Below are positions 42,060 to 54,200 of a stretch of 64,000 nucleotides of DNA, one piece after another. The translations under genes and the position numbers were made by a program. Origin of the DNA: Elysia crispata (taxonomy: Eukaryota; Mollusca; Gastropoda; Plakobranchidae). The stretch covers positions 952,001 to 1,016,000 of the forward strand of contig JAWDGP010001486.1 in assembly GCA_033675545.1 (NCBI GenBank). Reading direction: 5' to 3'. The notes below the pieces were generated by a model, which was not told the origin of the DNA, made no database searches, and saw only the letters and a list, made by a program, of their open reading frames with translations. How positions within the stretch are numbered: the first letter of the stretch is position 1; every line of letters starts with the position of its first letter.

Positions 42060-45000
42060 TTTACAATAATTATTAGCTAACAATTATAAAAATAAAAGAG
42101 TTATATTTATATTTTTGGAAAAGGAAGATAAGATAACAGGAACTGTGTTGGTAAGATACAAATTAATAATAACATGTCTAAAATTATATCATCTGCTGTG
42201 AGCTTCGTGAAGTTATTGTTAATAAATAATACTTTTTGAGCAAACATTCTTTTTCTTCCACGAGATTTTTCTACCTGAGAACCTGTTGATATGTGAGATG
42301 CCTTCGAGTGAACGGTAAGCTTTGAAACATCTTACATATTAGCTTTCTGTTTCAGACGTGCAATATAGTTACATATCTAGGCCCTACTGTTATTACGGTG
42401 AACTAAGTAATATTGAGTATCTCTTTAAAATATAATATTGTATTTTCCTTAAAAAAAATGGTAAAAATCTACAAGATTTAGGCAACAAAAAACACAAATA
42501 AGACCATTAAAATTATGAGATGAGTCGCATTCGTCAAAGCTTTATTAGAGACGACTAATAAAGAGTATTTATGATGTTCAGCGCCTTTGTTTTAATAATT
42601 TAATTAATTTTTTTTTGCTTTAAGTTTAAGTATAACTGCTTTTTTTAAATACACAATTACATGCATTTCCATTTCCTCCTAAGTCTATACCGTATGTAAC
42701 CGAGGTATCTGTTAGAGGCAAGTTTGGCTGCCACCTCAGGTTTCCTCTGCACGCATGACCCTTGACCAGCCTGCCTCATAACCCAGTCCGTCTGGGGGCA
42801 TTCAATGATTTATCAGCTCAATATATCTTACTCATACTAATTACTATTTTTTGTGTATCATGGAGGTACGACTTGGTCTTATTCCTCTATACTGTGTGAA
42901 GAATCCTGGGGATGGCTGGGTGCAGAGATACGACGGCCTGGCTAACAGATGGCCCATCAACGCTCATTATTTCATATCACACATAGGGGAGTGCAGCAAG
43001 GAAATTTTTCCCCCACATAGTTCCAAAACGGTATTTAAATATGTTTTGTGTCGATGTACAGATTTGAAATGGGCCTCGAGTTGATCACTAGAATTACAAG
43101 GATGTCCTCTTTTTTCTAATTAAAGAGACCATTTATTGAAAAATATGAACACATTTTGTACATGAAGTTTTTGCTGATCTCAAATGTCCAGAGAGCAAGT
43201 TTACATCTCCAGCGCTTTTCTCTGTTTTAAAAAAAGTCAGCTTTAGTGTGCTTAGAGATATATGCATGTAATTGTGTAATAAAAGAGCTGATAATGAACT
43301 CTTTATTTCCAACAGGAAAGTAATAAACTCATCCTAAAGAGAAAGGTCCGTGTTATGACTTTACAGACCACAATAGCAGCTCATACTTTGGTAATGATAA
43401 AAATTTAATTGACTTGTTCAGGAAAAAATATCATCTAGCCAAAGAAATTCAACGTTTACAACTTCAAAAATTATATATGAGGGTAATGAATAGGATGCAA
43501 TTACAGCAATAAAAACACCTTTAGAAATATATGTACTAAGAAGTTTTGTTGCGTGCATTTAAAAAGAGTTAAAATGTTTAAACAGGCAAAGAACTTCACT
43601 GCTCTTTGATACTATGATAACCAAATGATGCATCAGTATTTTGCATATACTTCTTTCAGTTCACTTTATTTGCTTTATACCTGGAAAAAAAAAATTCCAC
43701 CAAGATATGTGAGAAATTTTTTTCAAACGAGCAAAGTTCATTAAATTCAAAACTTCAGATAAGCTCTGAAGAATAACAACCTTGAGGTTTTCAGTATGAC
43801 ATTGACAATATTTCCTCGAATGGACTAATCAATGACTCAAACTCAAATTCTCTCTTTTTTTTTTTTTTAATTCTTTGTAAGTGGTTGAAATGGTGGCCTC
43901 GGACTTTCCCAGAATGTTTTTTTCCTTGTTTTTCAATCAAACAGAAAGACCTAATGAAGAGACCATTCAGAGGGAGTGTGAAAAAGAGGTAAAAATTTGC
44001 TCTTCAGCTTCCCCAATATTGCACCTCATCTAATGAAATAAGATAACCAAGAAGAAAAATAAGGGGATATTGCAAAAATCTTTGTTATATAATGCTAGGA
44101 TCAAGACAGTATATTTACAATCCTCAATATTCAGATCAGATTTTGAGAAACCATATAAATAGGATCATCTCGTTTTAGAGCCGGTAGTTAGCTAAATTCA
44201 GCATTTGGCTTTGCCACATCTATGAAAGTATGAAGTGAAACAATAATTGCAATAGACTTATTTGGTGCCATGGTTTATTGTGCACCTATCTCAATTTAGC
44301 TCTCTAAACTAATATTAAATTGATAAAAAAAAAAGAATGTGTTCACTTTTTTATTCATATAAAAATAGTATGCATGACTAGTAATTTTATACTTAAAAAT
44401 CTAAAACAGATTTGCTATACGGGGGTAATTAAATTTTATCCTTATCTGTGATTTAGAGTATTTACAAATACATGTATGAATACATAAAATAAAAAAAGAC
44501 AATCAGAGTAAAATTCTTTTTGACAAGTTTTATTTGTATAATGTTACATTAGACTTATATGTAGACCACATTCATTTCGATTTCAAATTTGCATTGTTCA
44601 CTTCCACTTCACTCATTCAAAATTAGTTTATAATACATGCAAAATGATTTCTATTTTAAATTCAGTCAATGGCTTACTTGGTTTCTTCACATTGTTGTCT
44701 AGACAAGCTAATGAAAAGAAAAAAAAAACAACAAACCTTGAGGGTCTTTCATTTTTAATAACTTATCATCAGCCACCTAGGAACAAAATGCTTCAGCAAA
44801 TTATATGCAAAAAACCTAAAGATAATATGTATACATGTAGATCTATTTGTAAATTTATCCTGCACCTAATTGTTGTGCAAAAAGGCGTCTTTAAATTTTT
44901 TTTTGTTATTGGTAATATAGTCTTATTTCCTTTACCATTTCCGATTTCAGCATATAGCTGTCTATCTCTCCTCATCTTATCCCAACCACATCTGTCTCTC

Positions 45001-46970
45001 TTTTTGTTTGTCTATCTGTATGCTGCCTGTCATTGTCTCTGTCTCTTCCTCTCTCTCTCTCTCACACACACCCTCTCCCTCATTTCCACTCTGTCTGTCT
45101 GTCTCAGGCTGTCTCTAAACACTAACATGCATAAGTTATGAAGTGAAAATACATAGATAAAGATAAAATAGCCTCCTATAATCACAGGGCCGGAAAAGCT
45201 AGCGGCACAATAGCACCTTATTGAAATCTTTGCATATCTTTGTTATCATTAAAAAAAAATGCTACTGCTTCACGGGTTATTTTTTGTTCTTTTTTTAAAC
45301 CTTTACTTTTATTTACAGTTATCAGAAATAAAAATAAATATACATTGTTTTAGGTAAGAAAAGAAAATCAAACCTATTTAAACAAAAGGCAAAATACCAG
45401 GTAAATGATCAATAAGCATTTGTATGTACATAGCACCTTTAATAGATTAGAGCAATATAAAATAGCGCCGCAAAGGGCTTGTGAGCAAATTCATAGTTGG
45501 AAAACTCCCATTATGGCCAAGACAATGTTTCTTAACTTTGAGGAGGATAAAAGGACATTATAGAAGAGAAAATGACTGCATATCTGTTCTCACTCCTGAT
45601 TTTGAAAAATGAAGATATTTAACAACTAATGTGCAGGCTTTCATTTCTTATATAAATTGGGGCTTTAATGAATTTATGCAAATAATAATAATATCAGAGG
45701 GCGGAAAGTCAGAACCACTATTAGAGTTGAAAGACATTGAAATTTGAAAAGTACAAAGCAAAAAAAAAATGAAAGAAAGCATTGCATGAGCCGTAAGGGA
45801 GTTTACCCGACCGTTAACCATGGCACATAAATTCTGAATGCAAACACATTACATATCATATTGGTTAAGTCAATGCTTTTTTCACTTTCAACAAGTTGCT
45901 ACCAGTTATTCAACTTAGTCTCATTTTTTTTTTAATTCTATATCTACCATTTGATAAATTGACATTTCCTGTTTTATTTTTAAAACACATCTTTTGAAGC
46001 AAATATATATTTTTGATACTTGACTAAATTACACTGAAGTAATGAAATTTCTGTTTTTTCCTCATATGAATCATACTCTGTATTTTCTCATAATCAATTT
46101 TATTTATAAGTTCCCAATGGTTTCTTTAGAAGTTTTTGGGTAATATTATTTGAATAAGTTTTCTCAGCCATCACATATACTAAAGAAGATATTTTTCCAA
46201 GGTTCATGGAAAAAAAAAACCCCAAAAGACCCTTCCCCCAATCAAAATAAGATTTTCTTGATTAACTGCTTAATTACATGGTAATTATGTGTTTGCAATC
46301 AGTGACACCCAGGCTTTCACATTAAGTACATCATTCAATCAACATCAGAAGTAAAATGATTAAAAAAAAACAACGAAAATTGATCTTAAAAGCAGTTGTG
46401 AAAAAAATCATATAAGAGTATTAACAGGTTATTCTTAAATGTATTAAATTGAAAGAAAGAAAAAAGTAAGCTAAGATATAATTATTTCAAGTAAAAAATA
46501 AATATTTGTATTAAAGAAAGATCTTTACTCTTTGATCAAATAATGATATCTCAACAAGAAAATTAATTTATCTGAACCTTTGTAAAAGCACAATTTAAAA
46601 TAATTTTTAGGAAAAAAAAATAATCATCCTACAAGTCCTTGTATTCACCCATTTTTCACTTTGATAACTTGTAATCAACATGTAATTGGTATGATAGTAA
46701 CAGTTTGAACCAACAGTTTGGTGTTGTCCCATTCTGATCAGGTGGTCATAGCTTATTTGAAAGACATTAGATCTCAAACCATTAATGATAAAAGTATGTT
46801 AAAGCACAGAAGGCAACAGATTTAACATTCATTATAACATGAAAATACATTTGATAGATTTTAAGAAAACAAATGAGTTCTATCCACTTGGGTTTGCTTA
46901 GGTTTATTGTTTTAACAAGGACTGGTAAATTCATGATTTGGGCCAATAACTGGTGTGTTTCCTAAATTTT
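42060..46970. other. Gene-poor spacer downstream of the polycystin gene
   Basis: AT-rich, almost free of long microsatellites. A GC-richer patch at 42690-43010 has an open frame with GDGWVQRYDGLANRWPI that I cannot assign. The 3' UTR of the polycystin gene probably occupies the last part. Confidence 0.45.
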
Positions 46971-48270
46971 TTATAACTGGGGAAACTCTTCTGTCAAAAT
47001 ATTTTCCTCTCTATCTAATTCAGAGGGTACTCTGTGTATGATAATGTCGAACTCAGAACCACCACTGTGAACATTGGGAACGAAGTCTGCTGCCAGATCT
47101 ATTGAATTGGAAATACCTCCTTCCCTGCCTTTTCCCTTTCCCCTCGACTTAGTTTTTCTCAAGTTCCTTCTACCTTGGTTGCCTCTATTACGTGATGAAG
47201 TCACCTCTGGCTCTGATCCTGAACTTGACTCTGCAGCTAATGGGTTGATAAGCTCAGGGAGAAAGTTAAACTGCTTGGGCTTCGGAATCCATCCAGTGAA
47301 AGTCCTACAGCCATGGCTCCCAGCTATCCCACTGTCTCTAGCAGCAATACTTTCAGGTGAATGAGCAGGCATTGTGCCTTTATTGCTTATCTTAGAAGCC
47401 AATTCAGGTTTCTTGCGAAGTAGATTTGAACGCTCGTGACATGAGTATCTTGAAGAGGAATCATTTTGCTTGTTCCGCCCATCTGATTCTGAACTCTGAG
47501 GGCTGGCATTGCTAAATGATAACATGTGATGAGTGCCTTCAATGGCCAAGCCATGCTTGTGTTTTATTTGAGACTTTGTCGGTGTATCTGACTCTCTACC
47601 ACTACTATTGCCACCAGATCTTGAAGAAGAAGTTGGTATCCCATCTGGCTTGTACAGAACATCAACCCTAAATCTTTTGTCACGAGAAGAAGTGGTGCCA
47701 ATTGTTGTAGCACTGAAGAAGTCTTTCTTATCCATTTGGTGCTCCACCTTTTGTGTATGACCACCTACAGATTTCTCAGTTTTGACCCTGGGATTTTCAT
47801 GCCTAACTAAATCCTGTTTTCTGAGATTATACGTTTGCTTGGAGAGACCCTTGACAACTTCAGGCCCTAAAAGTTGATTTGTCCTTGCTTGTTTCCCAGT
47901 TACTTTCATACTCAGTGTGCGTTTCGGAGGTGACAGAAGACTTTCAGCATCACTTATAAAAACTGCAGGACCTTGATTTCCATTTCTCTTGTCCCTATGA
48001 GACTGCTGTCCAGCAGAGCCAGTTTGTACTTTGTGTGTCAGCTTTGAGCAAGGCAAAGGCTGTGTGCTTTGCTTTGATTTTGACAATGATGATTGCCGAG
48101 AGAGTAGATTAGTGACAGCTTCTTCTATATGCTCAAGACCTACAGCATTGAAATCATTCATCAGATCATCATTAGAGAAGGCACTGTAAGGAGCATTTTC
48201 CACATCTACCGGTGCAGTCTCCCGCCTTTGCATTTGTAATTGTCGAAATATTTCGAATTCTAGATGAGAC
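46971..48270 (-). CDS. PKD1: Polycystin-1 last exon r (long disordered cytoplasmic tail)
   Basis: Acceptor GAATGTTTCAG, 1300 nt to an in-frame stop ending at 46971. It completes the codon split in the previous exon and encodes 433 residues. The first 50 continue the charged helix (EFEIFRQLQMQRRE). The rest is Ser/Asn/Lys-rich and likely disordered, with a basic cluster near the end (RRNLRKTKSRGKGKGRE) and an acidic C-terminus. A single open frame of this length supports real coding. An AATAAA-type signal lies at 46903-46908 on the minus strand, one of several possible poly(A) signals. Confidence 0.88.
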
Positions 48271-51200
48271 CTGAAACATTCACAAATGTTTGTTGAGTTA
48301 ATAAAAATTCCAATAATTTTCATATTTTCTAAAAATTGGAGAGTAGAGGGAAAATTTGTCAACATATCAAGTTTAATTTTCTTAAAAGCAGATTACTTAA
48401 TTACCAGAATACTTCACTCAGAGTTCTTGTAGCTGTAGTGAGTTTCAAACCAAATTTTATTCTGAGACTGTTCATCGACCATGCGAAGATAAAATGCCAA
48501 AGTTGGCTGTAAGGGAAATGTTTCACAATAAGATGGCTAAGTATCAGAATAATGTGATTGATATGATATAACCAGTATACATTGAGGTTCTGACTCCTTG
48601 AATATTATTTTATATATATATATATAATATACAACTCACCTGAGCTCCTTCTCCTTCTCCTCAGAGAGAACATCAGCTCCAATGCTGTCAAGCTTCAGGA
48701 GCTGGGCCAAGTAAGGCTCTTGGGAACATAGCTTGTCTTCAATCTTCTGTAGACGTTGCTCTAGCCGAGGTAGAGGACCTTCAGGCTGGCACACAAATGG
48801 TCCATCATCAGTTGTTATCAATGCTTGATCCTGAATAAGAAAGAATATACATTTTTTTTTATTTTTTTTTTTCACAAATGATAATCTTTTTAATAATTCA
48901 AAATAGTGTTAATAAAGGATAATCTACTATTACATAAAGACTGAATCAAGTAAATACCTATAATACAACTAGGCTTTTTTTGTTTGTATTTTATCTAATT
49001 TTATCAATGGTGAGAAGAGAAACTATCATACTCAATAAAAATTGAAAGATAATAATTTAAGGCATTTTTTTAAATCATTAACATTTTTGAGAAAATAAGG
49101 CAGACGACAAGTGGATCGTAGTGTAAAAGAATAAAAGGGAGTGCATTAATTTTCCTCCACAAAAAAATTAACAGTCTTTATACTACTACGATGATGTTTT
49201 TCAATTCACATCGATAAAAGGATATGTCATACTTTATCGCGGCTGTTTAACCCTATCCCTACAAGGCTTTTAAACTGCAGTCGCCCACAAGGTGGGTCAT
49301 TATGACCCATTATATTTCTATTGCAAAAAACATCTTATTCCTATCCCTACAAGGTGGGTCATAATGATCCAATATGACTTATCACAGCGTATTAGTTGAT
49401 GTAAATTGAACAAATGAAAGCTACTAAGAAATCTCTGAGATAACTCAGCAATTTGTGCTTCATTGCTGCTGCATAGGGATGTCATGAAAATAGAAGCTGG
49501 GAATGTGGGCCAATTCTCTTGGGTCAAAATGACCCACCTAGAAGGGATAGGGTTAAAAACCACTGAAAGCGACCCTTTTCGACAAGGCATACCCCAGGTA
49601 TCTGCCAGCAGTGGGCGGATAGGTAAAAAAACACATGTCAGGCTGAGAGCAACAAACTTAGGAGATGATAAACTTTGTGGTGCAAGCACAGCATCAGCAA
49701 GCATGCTTGTGCATCATCTGTGATTCTTAAGATTCACAATTTTCTTTAGATTTTATATTGCAATATCTCTGCTATTACTTTATAAAAAATTTATGTACTT
49801 AGATTAATTTTAAAGCCTGAGTTTTGACCAATATGACACAATAACTTTTGCCATACACAAATAAGATTCTTTTTAATTATACCAAAAGGCCCACGTTGTG
49901 AATAAAAAATGCCCTAGTTTATAATTATGACAATGCGCTTGTTTCAGAATGAATATTGCCAAAACCAAACAATATTTTTACTCCAAACCATTTTATAGCA
50001 TCAAACAATTAAATATGAATTCCCAGTGAAACTTTCAATCGCTAAGAATTTTTATGTGATTTTATGTGATTTTTTTTAAAGTATATCCCATCCAGAAACG
50101 AACATTTCGTATATTCTTACAGCTTAGGAGACATGATTTTTTCATCGGTAATTTATCTGTTTCAGAAAGTCTACTAGATTTAGTGTCGTAAAAACTATAA
50201 GCTTTCCTAAACTAACAAAATTAATGTAGCACATGATATCGAAACAGTTTTAATAACACTGTTGATCATAAGAAATTACTACTTTAGATCTAGTATTAGA
50301 ACTTATTCGAAACCAATAGTCTAAGCTTATAATCAGTTTCTAAAATTAAGTCTTATTTTCTTTAAGTGATCACATGAATTCGTTATTTGTTTATCTGATA
50401 GATCACAATTGGTATTTATCAAATTCTTCTTGAGAGAATGATGCTACAAGATCTAGAACCAATAAACGAAGAGATGCGATACCGCTCAGGATACAGAGAT
50501 AAATGATAAACTTAAGAGACAAAGAATAAAGAATCTGAACCGGGTAGCTGTGTAAAAAGATCGTGATTGGAAACTTAAATCAAGATAGCTAAAGAAATAA
50601 GAACTCTTCACAGTTGCTGTTTGGTATGTGCACTCTTGAACATATTAATGAACCACAGGCAAAATTTCATCATAAAATATTGTTCCAAAAGCTTAATTTG
50701 GCTTCATTAAAAACTGTCATCCCTGAAATGAAATGTGGCAGCTACTAAATTCCTGGGCATCAAAACTGCTCTGCATTTCTTTCCGTTTAAGACATAAGAC
50801 AATTAATTTTTCCAACGCTAAATGAATATGGTACCTTCACATTAAATGCCTTTCGTTATCGTTGATGCAGCCAGTGGAATGATATGCATGTTTAAACATT
50901 AAAAATGATGCATCTTAAAACACCCCAGCTCAAAATCGGGGATCCCCATTCCATCCAGCACTTTTCTAGGAGTGGCTGGCGGGTGACTGGCGAATTAAAG
51001 GGCCGCCTCTTAACAACGGTATTATGGAAGACTAATTTTAAGGTTGCTATTATTCAAAATTACATTATGTTTTAAAAGACAGAATGAAATATTGATCACT
51101 ATTACTTTTTGCAGAAGATTTTGTGCATAAAAAATTAGAAAGACTCGATTTTTCCTTGAAAACAAAGCAAGAAAGGCTTTAGGTCTGCATTGGTCAAAAA

Positions 51201-54200
51201 CATGCAGTAAAACATGATTTTTCGTCATATAATTAATATTTCTATTTCTCTTCCATTACAGAACCACTGACCATAGATCCACCGCTGGACATGGCATCTT
51301 CCCTGTCATTTGGTGGTGAATCTGAGTCTGAGAAGCTGTGGTGCTTATTAGGCAATCCTGATGTACCTAGTACAGCATTCATTCTGAACAGCAATTCCTC
51401 GACAAGATACAAGATTTCTGCCATTGTAAACTCCTGATTTGTTTGATATAAAAAGGCAATTATAAGGTCTTCTTTTTATTTTCAACTTTCATGTTAAAGA
51501 GTTGGAGCCTTTAAATAAAAGATGCTAACAAAAATAAAAGGCTTTTGAAAGTAACCTATTTTTTTTGTAGAAAAAGAAATCAATTATATTGAATTTTTAA
51601 ACTTCTTTATTGCAACAATAATCAGTGATCAATAGAGGTATGGCCATTTTCAGAAAAGTACATTGCAAAAGTTAAGGCAAGAACATTCTGCTTTTCATTA
51701 AAATCTTGTGTCTGTCCCTAGTTTAAATCTACCTTGATGACTATATCTTATTTTATCCCAATGAATGACGAGAAGCATATCCACAGAGAGCATTCTGCTT
51801 AAAATTTATTACTCACATCACTCAGGTAATAATTATGAAAAATACTTACAGCAGGTAGGGTGTTGTCAGTTTGCTCAACAGTTGGCTCTTCTCTAATGCC
51901 TATCATTTTAAGGAGAATGTCCCAGTAAAAGGATAGTAGCTGACGACCTGACAGAGCTAGGACTCGACATTTCCTTGTTTTCTTCAGCCTTTGAGATAAC
52001 ACCGCAAAGATCTAGTCATAAAAAAAAAATTGTCAATAAGTGATATTCAGAGAAAAAGACAAATACACAGTAGTTTTATATGGATGTTATGATGCATCAC
52101 ATAAAATATCAACTGAATATAAAACTATGATGCAAGAGGCATTATCTTCATAGAAGGAGGCTAAAATCAATTTCAATAAGCTTTCATATTGTAAGCTTAT
52201 TTTTTAGGCAGTGAAATGTTGAATGATCATATACCTAAGAACAATGAAATCTTAAGATAGGAGTACTATTTTCTTTCCTATTCACTCACATATGTAATGA
52301 CGAAGCCATGTAAGAAAATGTAGCCAAACAGTAAAACCACTGCCAAAAGTGGTTGCTTTGTTGCTGCTGTGTCCATGTTTTCAGACCAATTAAATACTCT
52401 GATGGATAAAGCTGACAATGTCAAAAAGCTGGACCACACAGATCGCAGATTGTACATGATTGATCCAAAGAGGCCTGTAGCTAAGCAACTAAATGCTGTT
52501 ATAAGTCCCACATACAACACCTGAAAAATATAAATTTAAACATATGAAAAACAGGAAAAAAAAAACCCCACCTGTCTTAGATTTCATTCAGTGGCCGCCT
52601 AATTGCTACTTGAAGTAAAGCTGGACGTCTTATTTTGTCTGAACTAATTCAGTCCCAAGCTCAAAGATAAACAGTGCAGAAACTAGAAGTCGTTACCGGT
52701 GCTTATTAAAGATTTAGATATTAATAGAAGTTAAAAAAAAACTATGGTTGTTTCATACCAAATGATAAAAGTGTAGTTTTAGCAAATTTCATTTTCAGTT
52801 TGCAGCTCTTCATGATATATTCACAGCATTGTTATTTCTAATATAAATATGATGGCTAACCAGGTCCACCAGCATTAAAGACCATTTTAGTAATGAATCT
52901 GAAAGTGAAGGGGAGGCAGATCAAAATTTAGGTTTAGAACTAGCAATAAACTTGGACCTCATGATTGATAGATCTGGCAAAAAGCCAATCACCAATAAAA
53001 GAACATAGGTGCTAACATCAACTTTGCTCTAGACATAAAAATCAAAACTTCAGAATTTAGATTAAAATATAGATCTTAGTCCAAACTGTGATGAATCTTC
53101 TACAACATAAGGCTTTAAAATGTTCTTAAAAATAAAAAGTTACTGAATGAATTTCTATAAGATTTTCTGAAAAATGAAAGGTATATGTAAATATTTTGGG
53201 ATTTACCAAGCAGCTGGAATACCTTTTTTAAAAAAAATTGTTTTGTTTTAACATACAGGAAGAAAACAAGATATTTCATCTTCATAATTTAGCAAAGGCA
53301 GTGGTTTATAACAGCATGTGATTTGTGTGCAATGGAGAGCCCTTAAAACTTAAATACCTTTGCTTTGTTCAGATGATATGGGTGAAACATGTAGGATAAC
53401 TTATTTGGCACTTAGGACTGCATCAATTAAGGATTGAAATTTAATTGACTATGAATAATATGTGAGCTTATACTTTAGGACTCTAGCATAAAATAAAGGT
53501 AGTGAATACATTGAGCAAAGCTTTCCAGTACTATTAAGTAGTATACACTTTTAATAGCTAACTTAAAAAGTGTCCTTGAAAAAATGCTTTTAAAGGTCAA
53601 GAAATTTTATTTCCTGATTAAAACTAATATTTAACTTCAAGAACTTAATGCGTAAAGTTGAAAAAAAAAAAAAGCAAATATTCAAAATTCCTACTGCAAA
53701 ATTGCCTCATCCGCTTACTGGTTTACTCATTATCTGGAATTGATTACTTAAGTATTTACAACTTTTAAAAAATGGAAAAAAAGACAACAGAAAGTAAATG
53801 ATAACATTCAAATAAAATATAAAGAAAAACTGACTGCAGCAAGAAAGATCTCCTGCCTGCATCGGCGATACACAGTCTGAAGCTTCCAAAAAACTTGGTG
53901 GTAACGTAAAATCCTCAGGCTTTTTACTATCACACAGAACAAAACGATAGCCACCAAATCTTGTAGCATCTGCAGACACAAAAATAAAACTCAACATTAT
54001 TTACCATAAAAATTGGGAAGATATATTTTCTTATTCTAATACCCTTACATGTTTACAGTAATAAAATGGTGGACAAGTCATAACATAGTATATAAAAAAA
54101 TTGCAGTTTTCATGTGTTTTGTATGTAGGTGTATGAAAAAAAATTACCATTAAAATGAGAGGAAGAAAAATTGAACCACTAGTAAAGGTAGAAATAGGCT

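Noticed and set aside
42851..43084. 77-codon plus-strand frame containing GDGWVQRYDGLANRWPI
   Set aside because: Some protein-like character and higher GC, but no splice support or family recognised; left as unassigned spacer.
47074..47364. Plus-strand open frame opposite the last polycystin exon
   Set aside because: Antisense shadow of the 433-residue coding exon.
49318..49723. Open frames on both strands around 49.3-49.7 kb
   Set aside because: They overlap the piggyBac-type MITE, whose inverted ends make both strands open by chance.
53707..53997. 96-codon open frame overlapping polycystin exon m
   Set aside because: It is the wrong frame of the S4 exon. The shifted frame restores the channel sequence and splice phases.
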